Assembly (NCBI GenBank): GCA_937873245.1
Contig: CALMVY010000039.1
Span: forward strand, 1 to 8,888
Reading direction: 5' to 3'
Length of the DNA stretch: 8,888 nt
From: an uncultured Arthrobacter sp.
GTDB taxonomy: Bacteria > Actinomycetota > Actinomycetes > Actinomycetales > Micrococcaceae
The translations under genes were made by a program, and so were the position numbers. Positions 8,598 through 8,888 of the stretch are shown here, in pieces (position 1 is the first letter of the stretch; each line of letters opens with the position of its first letter). The notes beneath the pieces are model-generated. The model did no database searches and was not told the origin of the DNA. It saw only the letters and a list, made by a program, of their open reading frames with translations.

Positions 8598-8888
8598 GTG
8601 GCAACCACTAACGACATCAAGAACGGGACCGTCCTCAAGCTTGAGGGCCAGCTCTGGAACATCATTGAGTTCCAGCACGTCAAGCCCGGCAAGGGCGGCG
8701 CGTTCGTGCGCACCAAGATGCGCAACGTGATGTCCGGCAACGTCGTCGACAAAACCTTCAACGCCGGACTCAAGATCGAGACCGCCACGGTTGACCGGCG
8801 CGACTACCAGTACCTGTACCAGGACGGCGCGGACTTCGTGTTCATGGACACCACCGACTTCGACCAGCTCACCGTTCCGGGTGCAACC
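8598..8888 (+). CDS. efp: Elongation factor P, 5' part (C-terminus outside window)
   Basis: EF-P binds stalled ribosomes between the P and E sites and speeds peptide-bond formation at polyproline stretches. The 97 visible residues (of about 187 usual) cover domain I and the start of domain II. They include MATTNDIKNGTVLKLEGQLW, then IEFQHVKPGKGGAFVRTKMRN, with K32 at the tip of the loop that enters the peptidyl-transferase region, and FMDTTDFDQL at the start of domain II. The tip reads KPGKGGAF. Actinobacterial EF-P proteins I recall, such as that of Corynebacterium glutamicum, read PGKGP; the Bacillus type reads PGKGA. The GTG start has a good ribosome binding site. The gene follows a 179-bp gap with hairpins and a candidate promoter, so it is probably transcribed apart from the aro operon. 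The frame is open at the window end. Confidence 0.96.
   Translation, partial: MATTNDIKNGTVLKLEGQLWNIIEFQHVKPGKGGAFVRTKMRNVMSGNVVDKTFNAGLKIETATVDRRDYQYLYQDGADFVFMDTTDFDQLTVPGAT

Noticed and set aside
8491..8730. 79-codon + strand frame overlapping the efp start
   Set aside because: Its ATG falls within the candidate -10 region and most of the frame overlaps efp in another phase; no motif or ribosome binding site supports it.

Overview
This window is a high-GC, tightly packed stretch of an actinobacterial chromosome. Gene order, GTG/ATGA overlap starts and protein flavour suggest the Micrococcaceae, most likely Arthrobacter, Pseudarthrobacter or a close relative. The genus is an inference from memory of related proteins, not from a search. 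All identified genes lie on the + strand. I found no tRNA, rRNA, CRISPR array, insertion sequence, phage gene or defence gene.

Layout: the 3' two thirds of alaS (1-1725); ruvX/yqgF (1736-2335); mltG, a membrane-anchored murein transglycosylase with a repeat-bearing cytoplasmic tail (2332-4050); four shikimate-pathway genes, aroE (4047-4985), aroC (5011-6210), aroK (6210-6815) and aroB (6812-7903); a small TPR-type protein of unknown function (7903-8418); a 179-bp gap with overlapping hairpins and a candidate promoter (8419-8597); and the 5' half of efp (8598 to the window end).

The junctions argue for one transcription unit from alaS (or earlier) to the TPR gene. Gaps are 10 and 25 nt, and the other five junctions overlap by 1 or 4 nt, so ribosomes can pass from gene to gene. 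efp probably has its own promoter. The aro genes cover dehydroquinate synthase, shikimate dehydrogenase, shikimate kinase and chorismate synthase. DAHP synthase, dehydroquinate dehydratase and EPSP synthase are not in the window and must be encoded elsewhere if the pathway is complete. The order alaS-ruvX-mltG-aroE ... aroC-aroK-aroB ... efp is a known actinobacterial arrangement that links translation, peptidoglycan processing and chorismate synthesis.

I found no new system. The points most worth a second look are the His/Glu repeat tail of MltG, the TPR gene coupled to aroB, the mutually exclusive hairpins ahead of efp, the divergent P-loop and substrate loop of AroK, and the EF-P tip loop.
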